64,000 nucleotides of DNA from JAOBAU01 sp034667465 (GTDB lineage: Bacteria > Acidobacteriota > Thermoanaerobaculia > Gp7-AA8): contig JAXDJV010000002.1 in assembly GCA_034667465.1 (NCBI GenBank), positions 186,001-250,000 of the forward strand. The letters run 5' to 3'. The translations under genes were made by a program, and so were the position numbers. Below are positions 35,846-43,855 of the stretch, one piece after another (within the stretch, counting starts at the first letter, position 1; each line of letters opens with the position of its first letter). The notes beneath the pieces were generated by a model. It made no database searches, was not told where the DNA came from, and saw only the letters and a program-made list of their open reading frames with translations.

Positions 35846-36855
35846 TCGAACTCGACGTTCAGCTGCCGCTTCCGCGTTTCATTCTCGAAGTTCGCGCAAC
35901 TCTCGGCGAACGCGTCACGGCTCTGGTCGGACGCTCCGGCGCGGGAAAGACTTCGCTGCTCGAGTCGATCGCGGGACTGCGACCCGCCAGCGGACGGATC
36001 ATCATCGACGGCGTCGACATCGCGAAACTTCCACCCGAACGCCGCCGCATCGGCTACGTGCCGCAGGACGTCGCGCTCTTTCCGCATCTCGACGTCCGCG
36101 GCAACATTCGTTTCGGCTCGCGCGACGAAACGCGATTCACTTCGCTCGCCGAAACGCTCGAGCTCGCGCCGCTGCTGCAACGCTCACCATCCACACTCTC
36201 CGGCGGCGAACGGCAGCGCGTCGCGCTCGCACGCGCGCTGATGACCGCGCCGCGATTGCTGCTGCTCGACGAGCCGCTGGCGTCCGTCGATCAACCGCTC
36301 CGCGAGCGCATCCTTATCTTTCTCCGCCGCATTCGCGACCTCGGCGTCCCGATGATCTACGTCACGCATCAGACGTTCGAAGCGCTCGCGCTCGCGACGT
36401 CGTGCATCGTGCTCGACGAAGGCCGCGTCATCGCGCACGGCGCGCCGCGCGACGTGTTGTACGAATTCGCCGCCGAGGTCGACAACGTGTTCGAAGTGGC
36501 GAAGCCGCGGCACGAACCGGAGCGCGGCATCACGCACGTCTCAACGAAGTCCGGACTCGAGCTCGCGCTGCCGCATGACGAAGTCGCGACCGCCATCTTC
36601 CCGCTCGTCGTTCGCATCAGCGGCGAAGAGATCGTCGTCTTCGGCGAGCGGCCGACGTCGATCTCTTCGCGCAACGTCATCGAAGGCGAGATCGTCGCGC
36701 GACGCGAACGCGATGGCTCCGTCGATCTGACGGTCGCGACGCCCGAAGCGGTGCACGTGCGCGTCACGCGCGGCGCCGCGAACGATCTCGATCTCGTCAC
36801 CGGACGGCGCGTCTGGCTGGCGATGCGCAGCCGCTCGTTCCGCGTGGTCGGTTAG
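35842..36855 (+). CDS. modC: Molybdate ABC transporter ATPase
   Basis: A 337-residue ATPase: Walker A GRSGAGKT (30-37), Q-loop YVPQDVALFPHL, signature LSGGERQRVALARAL, Walker B LLLLDEP and switch H in YVTHQ. The C-terminal part (about 270-337: NVIEGEIVARRERDGSVDLTV) is a TOBE/MOP-like domain typical of ModC regulatory regions. GTG start at 35842 inside the modB stop region. The end of the gene holds the -10 box of the next gene. Confidence 0.88.
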   Translation: MIELDVQLPLPRFILEVRATLGERVTALVGRSGAGKTSLLESIAGLRPASGRIIIDGVDIAKLPPERRRIGYVPQDVALFPHLDVRGNIRFGSRDETRFTSLAETLELAPLLQRSPSTLSGGERQRVALARALMTAPRLLLLDEPLASVDQPLRERILIFLRRIRDLGVPMIYVTHQTFEALALATSCIVLDEGRVIAHGAPRDVLYEFAAEVDNVFEVAKPRHEPERGITHVSTKSGLELALPHDEVATAIFPLVVRISGEEIVVFGERPTSISSRNVIEGEIVARRERDGSVDLTVATPEAVHVRVTRGAANDLDLVTGRRVWLAMRSRSFRVVG

Positions 36856-36858
36856 AAT
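36853..36858 (+). promoter_or_regulatory. Putative -10 box for the 36867 gene
   Basis: TAGAAT overlaps the modC stop codon and lies 8 nt before the ATG at 36867, with no ribosome binding site. It has the same form as the hutU and M49 promoters. Confidence 0.45.
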
Positions 36859-36866
36859 CGGCGCGC

Positions 36867-37139
36867 ATGCTGCCAATCAAAGGGATGACCCCGCAGGAGA
36901 TCCGCGTCCTTCAGGAGTTTCGCCGACTGACGACCGACACGCTGTCGATCGAAGCGATCAAAAAGATCAAACATCCGGTCGGCGGCGGCGAAGCGCCGGC
37001 GTTCGCGCTGCTCGAAAAGGGATACCTCACCGCCGACGGCGCGCGGGAGAACTTCACGCTCACCGGGAAGGCGAAAGAGTTCCTCTCTTACGACCCGTTG
37101 CCGGGTTATGAAAAGGGCGGAGCCGACGCCGAAGCGTAA
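36867..37139 (+). CDS. Small hypothetical protein, possible winged helix
   Basis: A 90-residue protein that I do not recognise. The pattern is helix (TPQEIRVLQEFRRLTTDTLS), helix (IEAIKKIK), then LLEKGYLTADGARENFTLTGKAKEFL, which looks like the recognition helix and wing of a winged-helix domain. There is no membrane segment and the composition is ordinary. It follows modC by 11 bases but has its own leaderless-type -10 box. Bases 37140-37223 after it hold nothing I can identify. Confidence 0.6.
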   Translation: MLPIKGMTPQEIRVLQEFRRLTTDTLSIEAIKKIKHPVGGGEAPAFALLEKGYLTADGARENFTLTGKAKEFLSYDPLPGYEKGGADAEA

Positions 37140-37223
37140 ATGCACAGCTCTCGTTGCACAGCGTAAGTGCCACTGCTGGTTGAATTTAGATCGTCAAGAC
37201 GTTGACGAACTTCGTAACCGCCA

Positions 37224-37252
37224 TTGACTCAGTCACTTAGAAGCTTTAAGAT
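37224..37252 (+). promoter_or_regulatory. Promoter of the lysine-rich/Doc locus
   Basis: TTGACT (37224-37229), a 17-bp spacer and TAAGAT (37247-37252). GAGGA follows at 37261-37265, 5 nt before the ATG at 37271 and 12 nt before the second ATG at 37278. Confidence 0.6.
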
Positions 37253-37270
37253 GCACCACCGAGGACTGAG

Positions 37271-37606
37271 ATGAAGCATGGCGACAAAGCAAAAGCAGCC
37301 AAAGCCAAAGCCTCGGGCAGCAAAAAAGGCAGCTCCGGCAAAGTCGTCGCCGCCAAAAGCAGCGCCGAAAAAGCCGGCAAAGGCAGCAGCGCCAAAGCCG
37401 GCGAAAAAGCAGCCGCCGGCAAAAAAGCCGGCGCCCAAAAAGCCGCAGCCGTCACCGGCAGCAGCAAGTCCTCGAGCGGCAACGGGAAGCAAAAAGCTGC
37501 CCGAGCCGTCGAAGAAACCGGCGGCTTCACCAACGACGTCGTCGGCAACGCCTTCAAGCGCGCCGTCAAAAAGTTCCCGAACGCTTTTCGCCGCCTCACC
37601 GACTGA
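37271..37606 (+). CDS. Histone H1-like lysine/alanine-rich protein
   Basis: A 111-residue, very basic protein made of K, A, G and S (KAKAAKAKASGSKKGSS and similar), ending in a less repetitive helix-like stretch (TNDVVGNAFKRAVKKFPNAF). Codons are mostly GCC, GGC, AGC, GTC and AAA, the usage expected of real genes here. GAGGA lies 5 nt before the ATG, better placed than for the overlapping frame. It resembles bacterial H1-like DNA-binding tails, so nucleoid binding is a reasonable inference. It shares 329 bases with the 37278-38039 frame. Either both are made, or a frameshift joins this frame to the Doc-like domain. Confidence 0.6.
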   Translation: MKHGDKAKAAKAKASGSKKGSSGKVVAAKSSAEKAGKGSSAKAGEKAAAGKKAGAQKAAAVTGSSKSSSGNGKQKAARAVEETGGFTNDVVGNAFKRAVKKFPNAFRRLTD

Positions 37607-38039
37607 CGGCGGAGTTCGTTACCTCAGCGTTCAGGACATCGTCGAGCTGCACCGCGCCGTCAGCATCGAGTTCGGCGGCAACCAGGCGCAGCCTGGCGTC
37701 GTCGATTCGCAATTCGGTCTCGTCAATGCCGTGCAGCGTCCGCAGGTCACGACGCTCGGCCGCGAAGCCTATCCGACGTTCTCCGAAAAAGTGGCCGCGT
37801 TCCTCTTCGCGCTGCTGCAGTACAGCCCGTTCCGCGGCGGCAATCGTCGCGTCGCGCTGGCGTCGCTCGTCGCGTTCTGCGAGTTGAACAATCGCGCGCT
37901 CGACGCGCGCGTGTTCGATGAGAAAGCAGCCGAGACTCTCTTCAAGCGCGCGGCCGGATATCGCGACCTCGGCATCCCGCCGGAGAACGTCTACCGGGAG
38001 ATGCGCGAGTTGCTGGCGCGGGCGATCGTTACGGCTTAG
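37278..38039 (+). CDS. Lysine/proline-rich tail fused to a Doc/Fic-like domain
   Basis: A 253-residue frame. Residues 1-105 are a low-complexity K/P/A tail (KKPAPKKPQPSP and similar). Residues of about 112-250 match the Doc family: LSVQDIVELHRAVS, GGNQAQPGVVDSQF and the core FRGGNRRVALASLVAF. The Doc/Fic catalytic motif H-x-F-x-(D/N)-x-N-K-R reads S-P-F-R-G-G-N-R-R, so the catalytic histidine is serine and the acidic residue is glycine. No start codon lies close to the domain, so it needs either this frame from 37278 or a +1 shift from the overlapping frame. No Phd-like antitoxin is adjacent. It may be an inactive or re-purposed Doc domain tethered to DNA. Confidence 0.65.
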   Translation: MATKQKQPKPKPRAAKKAAPAKSSPPKAAPKKPAKAAAPKPAKKQPPAKKPAPKKPQPSPAAASPRAATGSKKLPEPSKKPAASPTTSSATPSSAPSKSSRTLFAASPTDGGVRYLSVQDIVELHRAVSIEFGGNQAQPGVVDSQFGLVNAVQRPQVTTLGREAYPTFSEKVAAFLFALLQYSPFRGGNRRVALASLVAFCELNNRALDARVFDEKAAETLFKRAAGYRDLGIPPENVYREMRELLARAIVTA

Positions 38040-38509
38040 GTCACGACGCGCCGTTCGTTCGGCGATGACGATGTAGTCGATGAGGGTTCCTGCTTCGACT
38101 GCTCGTGCAGCGCGGAGTTGATGCGGCCGAGCAGAATGCGCGCAACGCGCAGATCGTGTCCGGCGTCGACGAGCAGCACGGCGATGTCGCCGGCAGCCCA
38201 CAACACGCAGCCGATGACGAGGAGCTGCGACGCTTCGCCGATCAGCATCGTCAGCGCATGCACACCGTCCCGCATCAGGCCGAGCGCCACTTCGCCGATC
38301 AGCATGACGAGCACGATCACGGCCAGCACTTTGAAGAGCAGCGCGATGTAGCGCAGCGTCACATACGGTTCGAGATCCTCGCCGCGCACCTCTTCTTCGC
38401 GGTCGCGGTGATCGCTTGTCTTTACAGGTGGCGCGCCGCACGCCGGACAGACCTTCGAGAAATCAGGCCGTCTCGCGTCGCATTCGGGGCACCTTTGTTC
38501 ATCTGCCAC
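38036..38509 (-). CDS. Zinc-ribbon membrane protein
   Basis: A 157-residue protein with a zinc ribbon (C7-x2-C10, C21-x2-C24), two hydrophobic regions (about 53-80 and 85-118) long enough for two or three membrane helices, and a polar S/T-rich tail. The GTG start at 38509 is preferred because AAGGAGG lies 5 nt upstream; an ATG at 38530 in the same frame has no such site. It ends in a 4-nt overlap with the converging Doc-like gene and starts 13 nt after the M15 gene, likely in one operon. Function unknown. Confidence 0.68.
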   Translation of the reverse strand: MADEQRCPECDARRPDFSKVCPACGAPPVKTSDHRDREEEVRGEDLEPYVTLRYIALLFKVLAVIVLVMLIGEVALGLMRDGVHALTMLIGEASQLLVIGCVLWAAGDIAVLLVDAGHDLRVARILLGRINSALHEQSKQEPSSTTSSSPNERRVVT

Positions 38510-38522
38510 AACAACCTCCTTG

Positions 38523-39701
38523 CTACCCATTGCCGGTGCCACGCCACCGCGCGCGAAAGCCGCGAACGTCGATGTGCGTGAACGGTCCGTGTCCACAACA
38601 TGCGGAATAAACGCCAACTCCTCCAACGAGCGAAGGAGTCTTTCTTTCGACGCGCTCGGCGGCCTGCAGAATCACTTCGGCATCGCGCGCGTCGACGCGT
38701 CCGTCGTGATTCAAATCGTCCATGACGCCGTTGCCGTCGTTGTCGACGAAGATGTCGGACGCGTCGCCGTACATGTGCCGGCTGAGGTTCGCGCGTCCTT
38801 CCGTATTACCGCCGCCGACGTTGTAGCGAGGCGTGCGGAAGCCGCTCATGATCGTGACGTGTTTCACCGGAATGCCCATCGACTGCAACTCGGCGATGAC
38901 CAGCTCCAGCTTGTCGATCAGCTTCGGATTGAGCAGCAGGTATTTCGGCCAGACGTTCGCCTGATCCTTCGTCAGAAAATCGCGCAGCCTGAAATGCTCG
39001 GAGACGTTCGTGTCCTGGTTTTCGCGCGTCACTTCAATGAATCCGTTCGGGTTCGCGTACGACGGTTTCGGCGGCTTCCCGCCGTTTTCGAACGGCCAGC
39101 TGCCGAGGTAGTAAAGGCCGATGCGGCCTTTCTGTTTTTCGGCGAAAGGGACGAGCGTGACGACGCTCAGATCGCGGATTGCGCTCGTCGCCTGATCGAC
39201 CTGCACCGACAGTTTGTAGACGCCAGGCTGGTCGGGCGCGACGAAGCCGGTCTCGATGCGCTCCGGACCGCCGGTGGTGAAGACCGCCTTCGCATTCTGC
39301 GGAGCGCCGGTCGCAACCTGTGCGCCCGGCGTCGCCGTCGTGAAGCGCAGCTTCCCGCTTTCGCCGCGCAGCGGATCGAGAAACTCCAGCATCGCATCGT
39401 TGATGAACGCGGTTGTCGGCGCTTTCGGATCGAGCAGCGCGCCGGTGATCTGTCGCGATGCCGGAACGGGCGGCGTCAGGGCTGCAGCCGGCACTCCGGC
39501 GGCGTGCGCGGCCGCTGCAATCTCGCGCTGCTGGTCGCGCAGATCGATAACCGCGCCGACCCAGCCGGTGATGAACAGCAGCACGACCACGACGGCGATC
39601 CACGTGAAGATGTGCTCCTGCCGTTCGTTCAATCCGCCGAAAACGCGGTGCCGCCTGACAGGCTCCGGAGGCAGGCGATGATCGGACGCGGCTGCTGACA
39701 C
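38523..39701 (-). CDS. Membrane-anchored M15/DUF882-type peptidase with EF-hand-like insert
   Basis: About 392 residues. There is an N-terminal membrane anchor (about 31-50), a short coil, a beta-rich middle region and a C-terminal M15-like catalytic domain with SGFRTPRYN, the zinc motif S-R-H-M-Y-G-D-A-S-D and the closing F-T-H-I-D. It probably cuts peptidoglycan peptide bonds or cross-links. Just after the zinc motif are two acidic loops, VDNDGNGVMDD and LNHDGRVDARDA; the second fits a dockerin/EF-hand calcium loop. The start is uncertain: GTG 39701 and TTG 39632 are both possible. It follows the VWA gene on the same strand. Confidence 0.72.
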   Translation of the reverse strand: MSAAASDHRLPPEPVRRHRVFGGLNERQEHIFTWIAVVVVLLFITGWVGAVIDLRDQQREIAAAAHAAGVPAAALTPPVPASRQITGALLDPKAPTTAFINDAMLEFLDPLRGESGKLRFTTATPGAQVATGAPQNAKAVFTTGGPERIETGFVAPDQPGVYKLSVQVDQATSAIRDLSVVTLVPFAEKQKGRIGLYYLGSWPFENGGKPPKPSYANPNGFIEVTRENQDTNVSEHFRLRDFLTKDQANVWPKYLLLNPKLIDKLELVIAELQSMGIPVKHVTIMSGFRTPRYNVGGGNTEGRANLSRHMYGDASDIFVDNDGNGVMDDLNHDGRVDARDAEVILQAAERVERKTPSLVGGVGVYSACCGHGPFTHIDVRGFRARWRGTGNG

Positions 39702-39735
39702 GAGCCGCGACGCTTCACGCTTTGTGCCGAAGTCG

Positions 39736-41121
39736 CTACGGGAAGTACCCGCGCGGGATCCGGAGCGGCTGTCCACCGCGGTTCTCGATCCGCAGCGCAT
39801 GCCACGAATCGTCGGGCGACGGATCGGAGTAGAAGACGAGCTGATACTGCTGCCGCAGCTCGTCGGCGAGCTTCGCGTAGACCGCCGGCAGCTCGCTCTC
39901 CTTCTCGATCACGAAGTACGTCGCGCCGGTATCGCGGGCGATCGCGTCGAGCTTTCGGAGCTCGAGCCGGCCGATGCCGAATCGGACGAAACGCGTCAGC
40001 CGCTTGTTCTTCACGATCGGATAGACCGGCACGCCGGCGTACCGCGCGTAATGAACGAAATGATCGAGCTTGAACTTGCTCCCCTGGTCGACGCCGTCGG
40101 TCAGGACGACGAGCGCGTGGCGGCCGGGCTGCTTCTGCAGCTCGTACAGCATCTCGATCGCGGAGTCGTAGAGATGCGTTTCGCCGGCCGGCTTCACGCG
40201 ATCGACGGACGCTGCGACGGCGGCGAAATCGTTCGTGTACGGCGTCAGCCAGAAGGTCGACTGATTGAATCCGACGACGGCGATGCGATCGGTCGGCCGC
40301 AGCAACCGCTGCGCGAACTGCTTCGCCGCCGCCTTCACGACCGGCAGCTCTTCGAGCATGCTCTCCGAGTAATCGATGAGCAGGATGACGTTCAGCGGCT
40401 GATCGGCGGCGCCGACGAGCGACTCGAGCTTGCGCGGCGCACCGTTGTCGATCAGCGTCAGCTGCTCGATGCGCAGCGGCCGCTTGTCGCCTTCCGCGAC
40501 CGAGAGCGGGATGTGCTGCAGCGTGACGTCGATCTGATCGCGCGGCTGATCGCCGAAGAACGCGACGTCATTCGCTTCGTTGCCGTCAGTGGCATGCGCG
40601 ACGACGCGCGCGTAAACGCTCTTCGCGAATTTCTCCGCGTCGAACGCAGCGGTGTACGGCGGCGCGACGATGCTGGCGATCTTCTCTTCGCCGACGAAGA
40701 AGTCGACGCTCTGCACGCCGACGCCGGCCGGCGTGATGACGCTCGCGGCCATCGCGACGCTGCCGTGTTCCGGTAATTTTCCCGGCGCCTGCAGTCGCAC
40801 GCGGAACGGCGGCCGCGGATCATTGATGACCATCTCGTCGACGCCGGCGACGGCGTTCTGCGCGTCGTAGCCGACGACACGAATGCGCAGGCGGCGAATG
40901 TAGTCGCCGACTTTCACCGGCATGACGACCGAGCGTCCGCGCGCGTCGCTGTACTTCACATTGTTGACGAGCAATTCCACGCGCGCGACGTTCTCGGCCG
41001 TCGTCACGGGCACGAGCAGATCGCCGCGGACGACACCATCCGGTTTCTGCGTGATGCGCACCGCCTGTGCGGCGGCGAGCTGCGGCAGGACGAGAAGAAA
41101 AAGGAAGAGCAGACGTTTCAC
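39736..41121 (-). CDS. Secreted VWFA-domain protein (Acidobacteriota type)
   Basis: A 461-residue exported protein. The signal peptide is MKRLLFLFLLVLPQLAAAQA. Residues of about 20-230 are beta-rich, Ig-like. A von Willebrand A domain follows from about 245, with the MIDAS D250-Y-S252-E-S254, a threonine near THLYDS and VVLTDGVDQGS. This is the VWFA-related family that is abundant in Acidobacteriota. It should bind a divalent cation and a protein partner outside the inner membrane. GTG 41121 lies 8 nt after TGTTAT; an in-frame GTG at 41136 is the alternative. It leads the M15 and zinc-ribbon genes. Confidence 0.85.
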   Translation of the reverse strand: MKRLLFLFLLVLPQLAAAQAVRITQKPDGVVRGDLLVPVTTAENVARVELLVNNVKYSDARGRSVVMPVKVGDYIRRLRIRVVGYDAQNAVAGVDEMVINDPRPPFRVRLQAPGKLPEHGSVAMAASVITPAGVGVQSVDFFVGEEKIASIVAPPYTAAFDAEKFAKSVYARVVAHATDGNEANDVAFFGDQPRDQIDVTLQHIPLSVAEGDKRPLRIEQLTLIDNGAPRKLESLVGAADQPLNVILLIDYSESMLEELPVVKAAAKQFAQRLLRPTDRIAVVGFNQSTFWLTPYTNDFAAVAASVDRVKPAGETHLYDSAIEMLYELQKQPGRHALVVLTDGVDQGSKFKLDHFVHYARYAGVPVYPIVKNKRLTRFVRFGIGRLELRKLDAIARDTGATYFVIEKESELPAVYAKLADELRQQYQLVFYSDPSPDDSWHALRIENRGGQPLRIPRGYFP

Positions 41122-41129
41122 GAGGGGCG

Positions 41130-41135
41130 ATAACA
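41130..41135 (-). promoter_or_regulatory. Putative -10 box of the VWFA gene
   Basis: TGTTAT on the minus strand, 8 nt before GTG 41121, with no ribosome binding site between. It supports that start and a leaderless message. Confidence 0.35.
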
Positions 41136-41282
41136 CGGTTGCTTCGAAGATCCATCCTTCTCCCTCTTCGATTTCGCGCGCTCGCCAATCCGGTGCGGCG
41201 TACGATCCTGGGTTCGACCGTACGAAGCGGCGTCACCGCCGGGCTGGTCGGACTCAAAGAGAAGCTGGAGAAGGAGAAGCCG

Positions 41283-41738
41283 ATGGCCGAAGCCTGCAAC
41301 ATCGTCGGAGTGGAGCTGGAAGTGACGATCGACGCGACGCGCGAGCGCGTCTGGAAAGCGGTGCTCGAAGAGACGACGCAGTGGTGGCGTCGCGACTTCT
41401 GTGTCTCGCCGGACGCGAAAGCGTTTCGCATCGAACCGCGCGTCGGCGGACGCATGTTCGAAGACTGGGGCAACGACGCCGGCGTGTTGTGGGGAACGGT
41501 GCTGCTGCTCGATCCGCTGTCGACGCTCGAGTTGCTCTGTCACACCACGCCGCGCTTCGGCGGCCCGAGGATGTCGATGCTGCGGCTGTCACTGACGACG
41601 CGCGGCAGTGCGACGATCCTCACGATCTCCGACACGGTGATGGGACGAACCGACGATTGCACCTCCGGACATCTCGATGAGGGATGGCGCGCGCTGTTCG
41701 GCGACGCGTTGAAGTCGTGGGTGGAGGCGCATCCGTGA
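41283..41738 (+). CDS. SRPBCC/AHSA1-like protein
   Basis: A 151-residue hydrophobic-pocket protein of the START/AHSA1 superfamily (VELEVTIDATRERVWKAVLEETTQWW, RIEPRVGGRMFEDWG). ATG 41283 has AAGGAG 9 nt upstream. The frame stays open upstream, and the unused leader translates to FRALANPVRRTIL, which looks like the start of an ArsR regulator, a common partner of this family. Bases 41137-41282 are otherwise an ordinary divergent spacer. Ligand unknown. Confidence 0.8.
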   Translation: MAEACNIVGVELEVTIDATRERVWKAVLEETTQWWRRDFCVSPDAKAFRIEPRVGGRMFEDWGNDAGVLWGTVLLLDPLSTLELLCHTTPRFGGPRMSMLRLSLTTRGSATILTISDTVMGRTDDCTSGHLDEGWRALFGDALKSWVEAHP

Positions 41739-41748
41739 AGAGGTGTGG

Positions 41749-41790
41749 GTGCGGCCGCTTCGGCCGCACTCGGCGGGCGAAGCGCCCGCC
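41749..41790. terminator. Two adjacent hairpins between convergent genes
   Basis: GTGCGGCCGC-T-TCGGCCGCAC-type hairpin at 41749-41769, then GGCGGGCGAAGCGCCCGCC at 41772-41790. Neither has a U tract. They lie between the SRPBCC gene and the DNA ligase and probably block read-through both ways. Confidence 0.65.
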
Positions 41791-41798
41791 GCCACAAC

Positions 41799-42881
41799 TC
41801 AGATGAGCGAGCCGACTTTCTTCCCGGTTGTTCCCCGCGCCGGCAGCACCTGATCCATCGTGCACATCTTCGGTTTCTTCTCCGGCCGCCAGCGGAGGAA
41901 CTTCGAGCCGTGGCGAAAACGGCCCTGCGAGAAATAGTCGTACTCCACTTCGCAAACGAGCTCGGGGCGGAGCGACTCCCATTCGCCGCTCTTCTCCGTC
42001 GACCAGCGACTCTGTCCGCCGGGAACGCGGACTTCGAACGGATTCTCGCCACGCAGCCCTTCGAGCGTCTTCGTCAGCTCCTCGCGATCGTCTTTGCGAA
42101 TCGATGACGTGTGGCCGATGTAAACGAGCCGCCCTTCGTCGTCATAAAGTCCGAGCAGCAGCGAGCCGACGGTGCGCGTTCCTTCGCCGTAGCGGAAACC
42201 GCCGACGACGCAATCGGCGGTCTTCAGATGTTTGACCTTGACCATTCCTTCGCGATCGCCGGAGTGATACGGCTCGCCGAGGAGCTTGGCCATGACGCCG
42301 TCGAGTCCCGCCGAGCCGAACTTCGAGAACCAGTCGAGCGCGACTTTCCGATCGGTCGTCGCGGGCGAGAGTTTGATCGGGCCGTCTTCATCGATCGCAC
42401 CGAAGAACGCTTCGAGTTTCTCGCGTCGCGTTTCGATCGGCTCGGTAGTCAACACGTTGCCTTTCGCGCACAGCAAGTCGAATGCGAAGTAACTCGACGG
42501 CGTCGCCTCGGCGAGCTTCCGAATACGCGATTCCGCCGGATGAATGCGCTGCAGCAGTGCGTCGAAGGAAAGGTGTCCATCGATCGGCACGACGATCTCG
42601 CCGTCGAGGATCCAGTCCTTCGCTTTCACCGCACGAAACGCTTCGACGAGCTCCGGGAAGTAACGGCCGAGCGGTTGTCCCGACTTCGACTGAATCGCGA
42701 CTTCGTCGCCATCGCGAAAAACGATCGCGCGGAAGCCGTCCCACTTCGGCTCGAACTGCCACTTGTCGCCCGCCGGAATCTTCGACGCGCGCTTCGCCTC
42801 CATCGGCGGATACGGCGGCGTGATCGGCAGGTCGATCTTTGGAAACGTCTGCGTGGAGATTTTTTTCGGCGCAGGGCTCAT
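41799..42881 (-). CDS. ATP-dependent DNA ligase (LigD ligase-domain type)
   Basis: A 360-residue ligase. Motif I is EPKWDGFRA with the AMP-accepting lysine K46; later motifs include LDGEIVV, SYFAFDLL, GLDGVMAK and a C-terminal VKVKHLK with the OB-fold region (VGGFRYGEG). It is the ligase part of the bacterial NHEJ enzyme LigD as a separate protein. ATG 42881 overlaps the polymerase stop region by 4 nt, so the two are made together. No phosphoesterase domain and no ku gene are visible in the window. Confidence 0.9.
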   Translation of the reverse strand: MSPAPKKISTQTFPKIDLPITPPYPPMEAKRASKIPAGDKWQFEPKWDGFRAIVFRDGDEVAIQSKSGQPLGRYFPELVEAFRAVKAKDWILDGEIVVPIDGHLSFDALLQRIHPAESRIRKLAEATPSSYFAFDLLCAKGNVLTTEPIETRREKLEAFFGAIDEDGPIKLSPATTDRKVALDWFSKFGSAGLDGVMAKLLGEPYHSGDREGMVKVKHLKTADCVVGGFRYGEGTRTVGSLLLGLYDDEGRLVYIGHTSSIRKDDREELTKTLEGLRGENPFEVRVPGGQSRWSTEKSGEWESLRPELVCEVEYDYFSQGRFRHGSKFLRWRPEKKPKMCTMDQVLPARGTTGKKVGSLI

Positions 42882-43843
42882 GCACTCTTCCGCGATTTCT
42901 TTTTCGGCGGTTCGAAGACTTTGAACAGATCGAAGCGTTTCTTCCCGAGCACCGGCTTCCAGAGATCGCCGAGCTTGCGGACGCGCTCGACGACGTTGTC
43001 GATGCGGAAGTCTTTGATGTCCGCTCCTGCTTCGAGCTCTTCCCAGGTGACCGGCGTCGAGACGCCCGCGAACGGTGTCGGGCGAATCGAATAGATCGAC
43101 GCCAGCGTCCGGCCCCACGCGTTCTGGTTGTAGTCGACGAGCACGCGTCCGTGCGGACGTTTCACTTTGCGGTATTCGGCGGTGATGATCTCGGGATGCC
43201 GCGATTCGAGCTCGATGGCGATCGCTTTGGCGAACGTCCAGACTTCTTTCTGCAGCGGCCCGCGCACGATCGGGATGTAGACGTGAATCCCTTTCGAGCC
43301 GGTCGTCTTCGCGAACGTCGGCATACCGAGCGCGCCGAGGATGTCGCGAACAGACAGCGCCACTTCGCGCACTTTCTCGAAGTCGGCGCCGGGACCGGGA
43401 TCGAGATCGAAGTGGAGAAAGTCGGGACGATCGGTGTCGTCGCAGCGCGCGTACCACGGGTTGAGATCGATGCAGCCGAGGTTGATGAGCCAGAGGAGCG
43501 ACGGCAGATCCTGCACGATCGGAAAGTTGACGAGGCCGGCGGTGTGCGGGATCGCGCAGATGTCGATCCACTCCGGCCGCGGTTCCGGCGCGCGTTTCAT
43601 GTAGAAGAATTCGCCCTCCGCGCCATTCGGATATCGCTTCATCACCATCGCCCGCTCGACGATGTGCGGCAGCAGGTACGGCGAGATGTCGGCGTAGTGC
43701 TGCAGTAGATCGCGCTTCGTGATCTTCAGGTTCTTCCAGAAGATTTTCGGCAGATTGGTAAGGCGCACTTCGCGCTCGCCGAAGCGGAGCGTGACGTCTT
43801 TTGCGTCAGTGGGGATGACGAGCGCTTTGGCTGCTGCTGCCAT
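42878..43843 (-). CDS. LigD-type primase-polymerase
   Basis: A 321-residue archaeo-eukaryotic primase-fold polymerase, the Pol domain of LigD as a stand-alone protein. Catalytic D146 and D148 are in HFDLDPGPG, and H187 is in SKGIHVYIP. It fills gaps and adds ribonucleotides at broken ends during non-homologous end joining. It is followed by the separate ligase (4-nt overlap) and preceded by the 43856 gene (12-nt gap). A TAAACT hexamer 9 nt before the ATG could drive it independently. Confidence 0.92.
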   Translation of the reverse strand: MAAAAKALVIPTDAKDVTLRFGEREVRLTNLPKIFWKNLKITKRDLLQHYADISPYLLPHIVERAMVMKRYPNGAEGEFFYMKRAPEPRPEWIDICAIPHTAGLVNFPIVQDLPSLLWLINLGCIDLNPWYARCDDTDRPDFLHFDLDPGPGADFEKVREVALSVRDILGALGMPTFAKTTGSKGIHVYIPIVRGPLQKEVWTFAKAIAIELESRHPEIITAEYRKVKRPHGRVLVDYNQNAWGRTLASIYSIRPTPFAGVSTPVTWEELEAGADIKDFRIDNVVERVRKLGDLWKPVLGKKRFDLFKVFEPPKKKSRKSA

Positions 43844-43855
43844 GTCGAACGCAGT

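Noticed and set aside
37600..38039. Doc-like domain as half of a Phd-Doc toxin-antitoxin pair
   Set aside because: The catalytic histidine is replaced and no Phd-like antitoxin gene is adjacent.
42882..43571. N-terminal extension of the DNA ligase upstream of 42881
   Set aside because: It overlaps the LigD-type polymerase in another frame and has no family similarity; the ATG at 42881 gives the expected ligase start.
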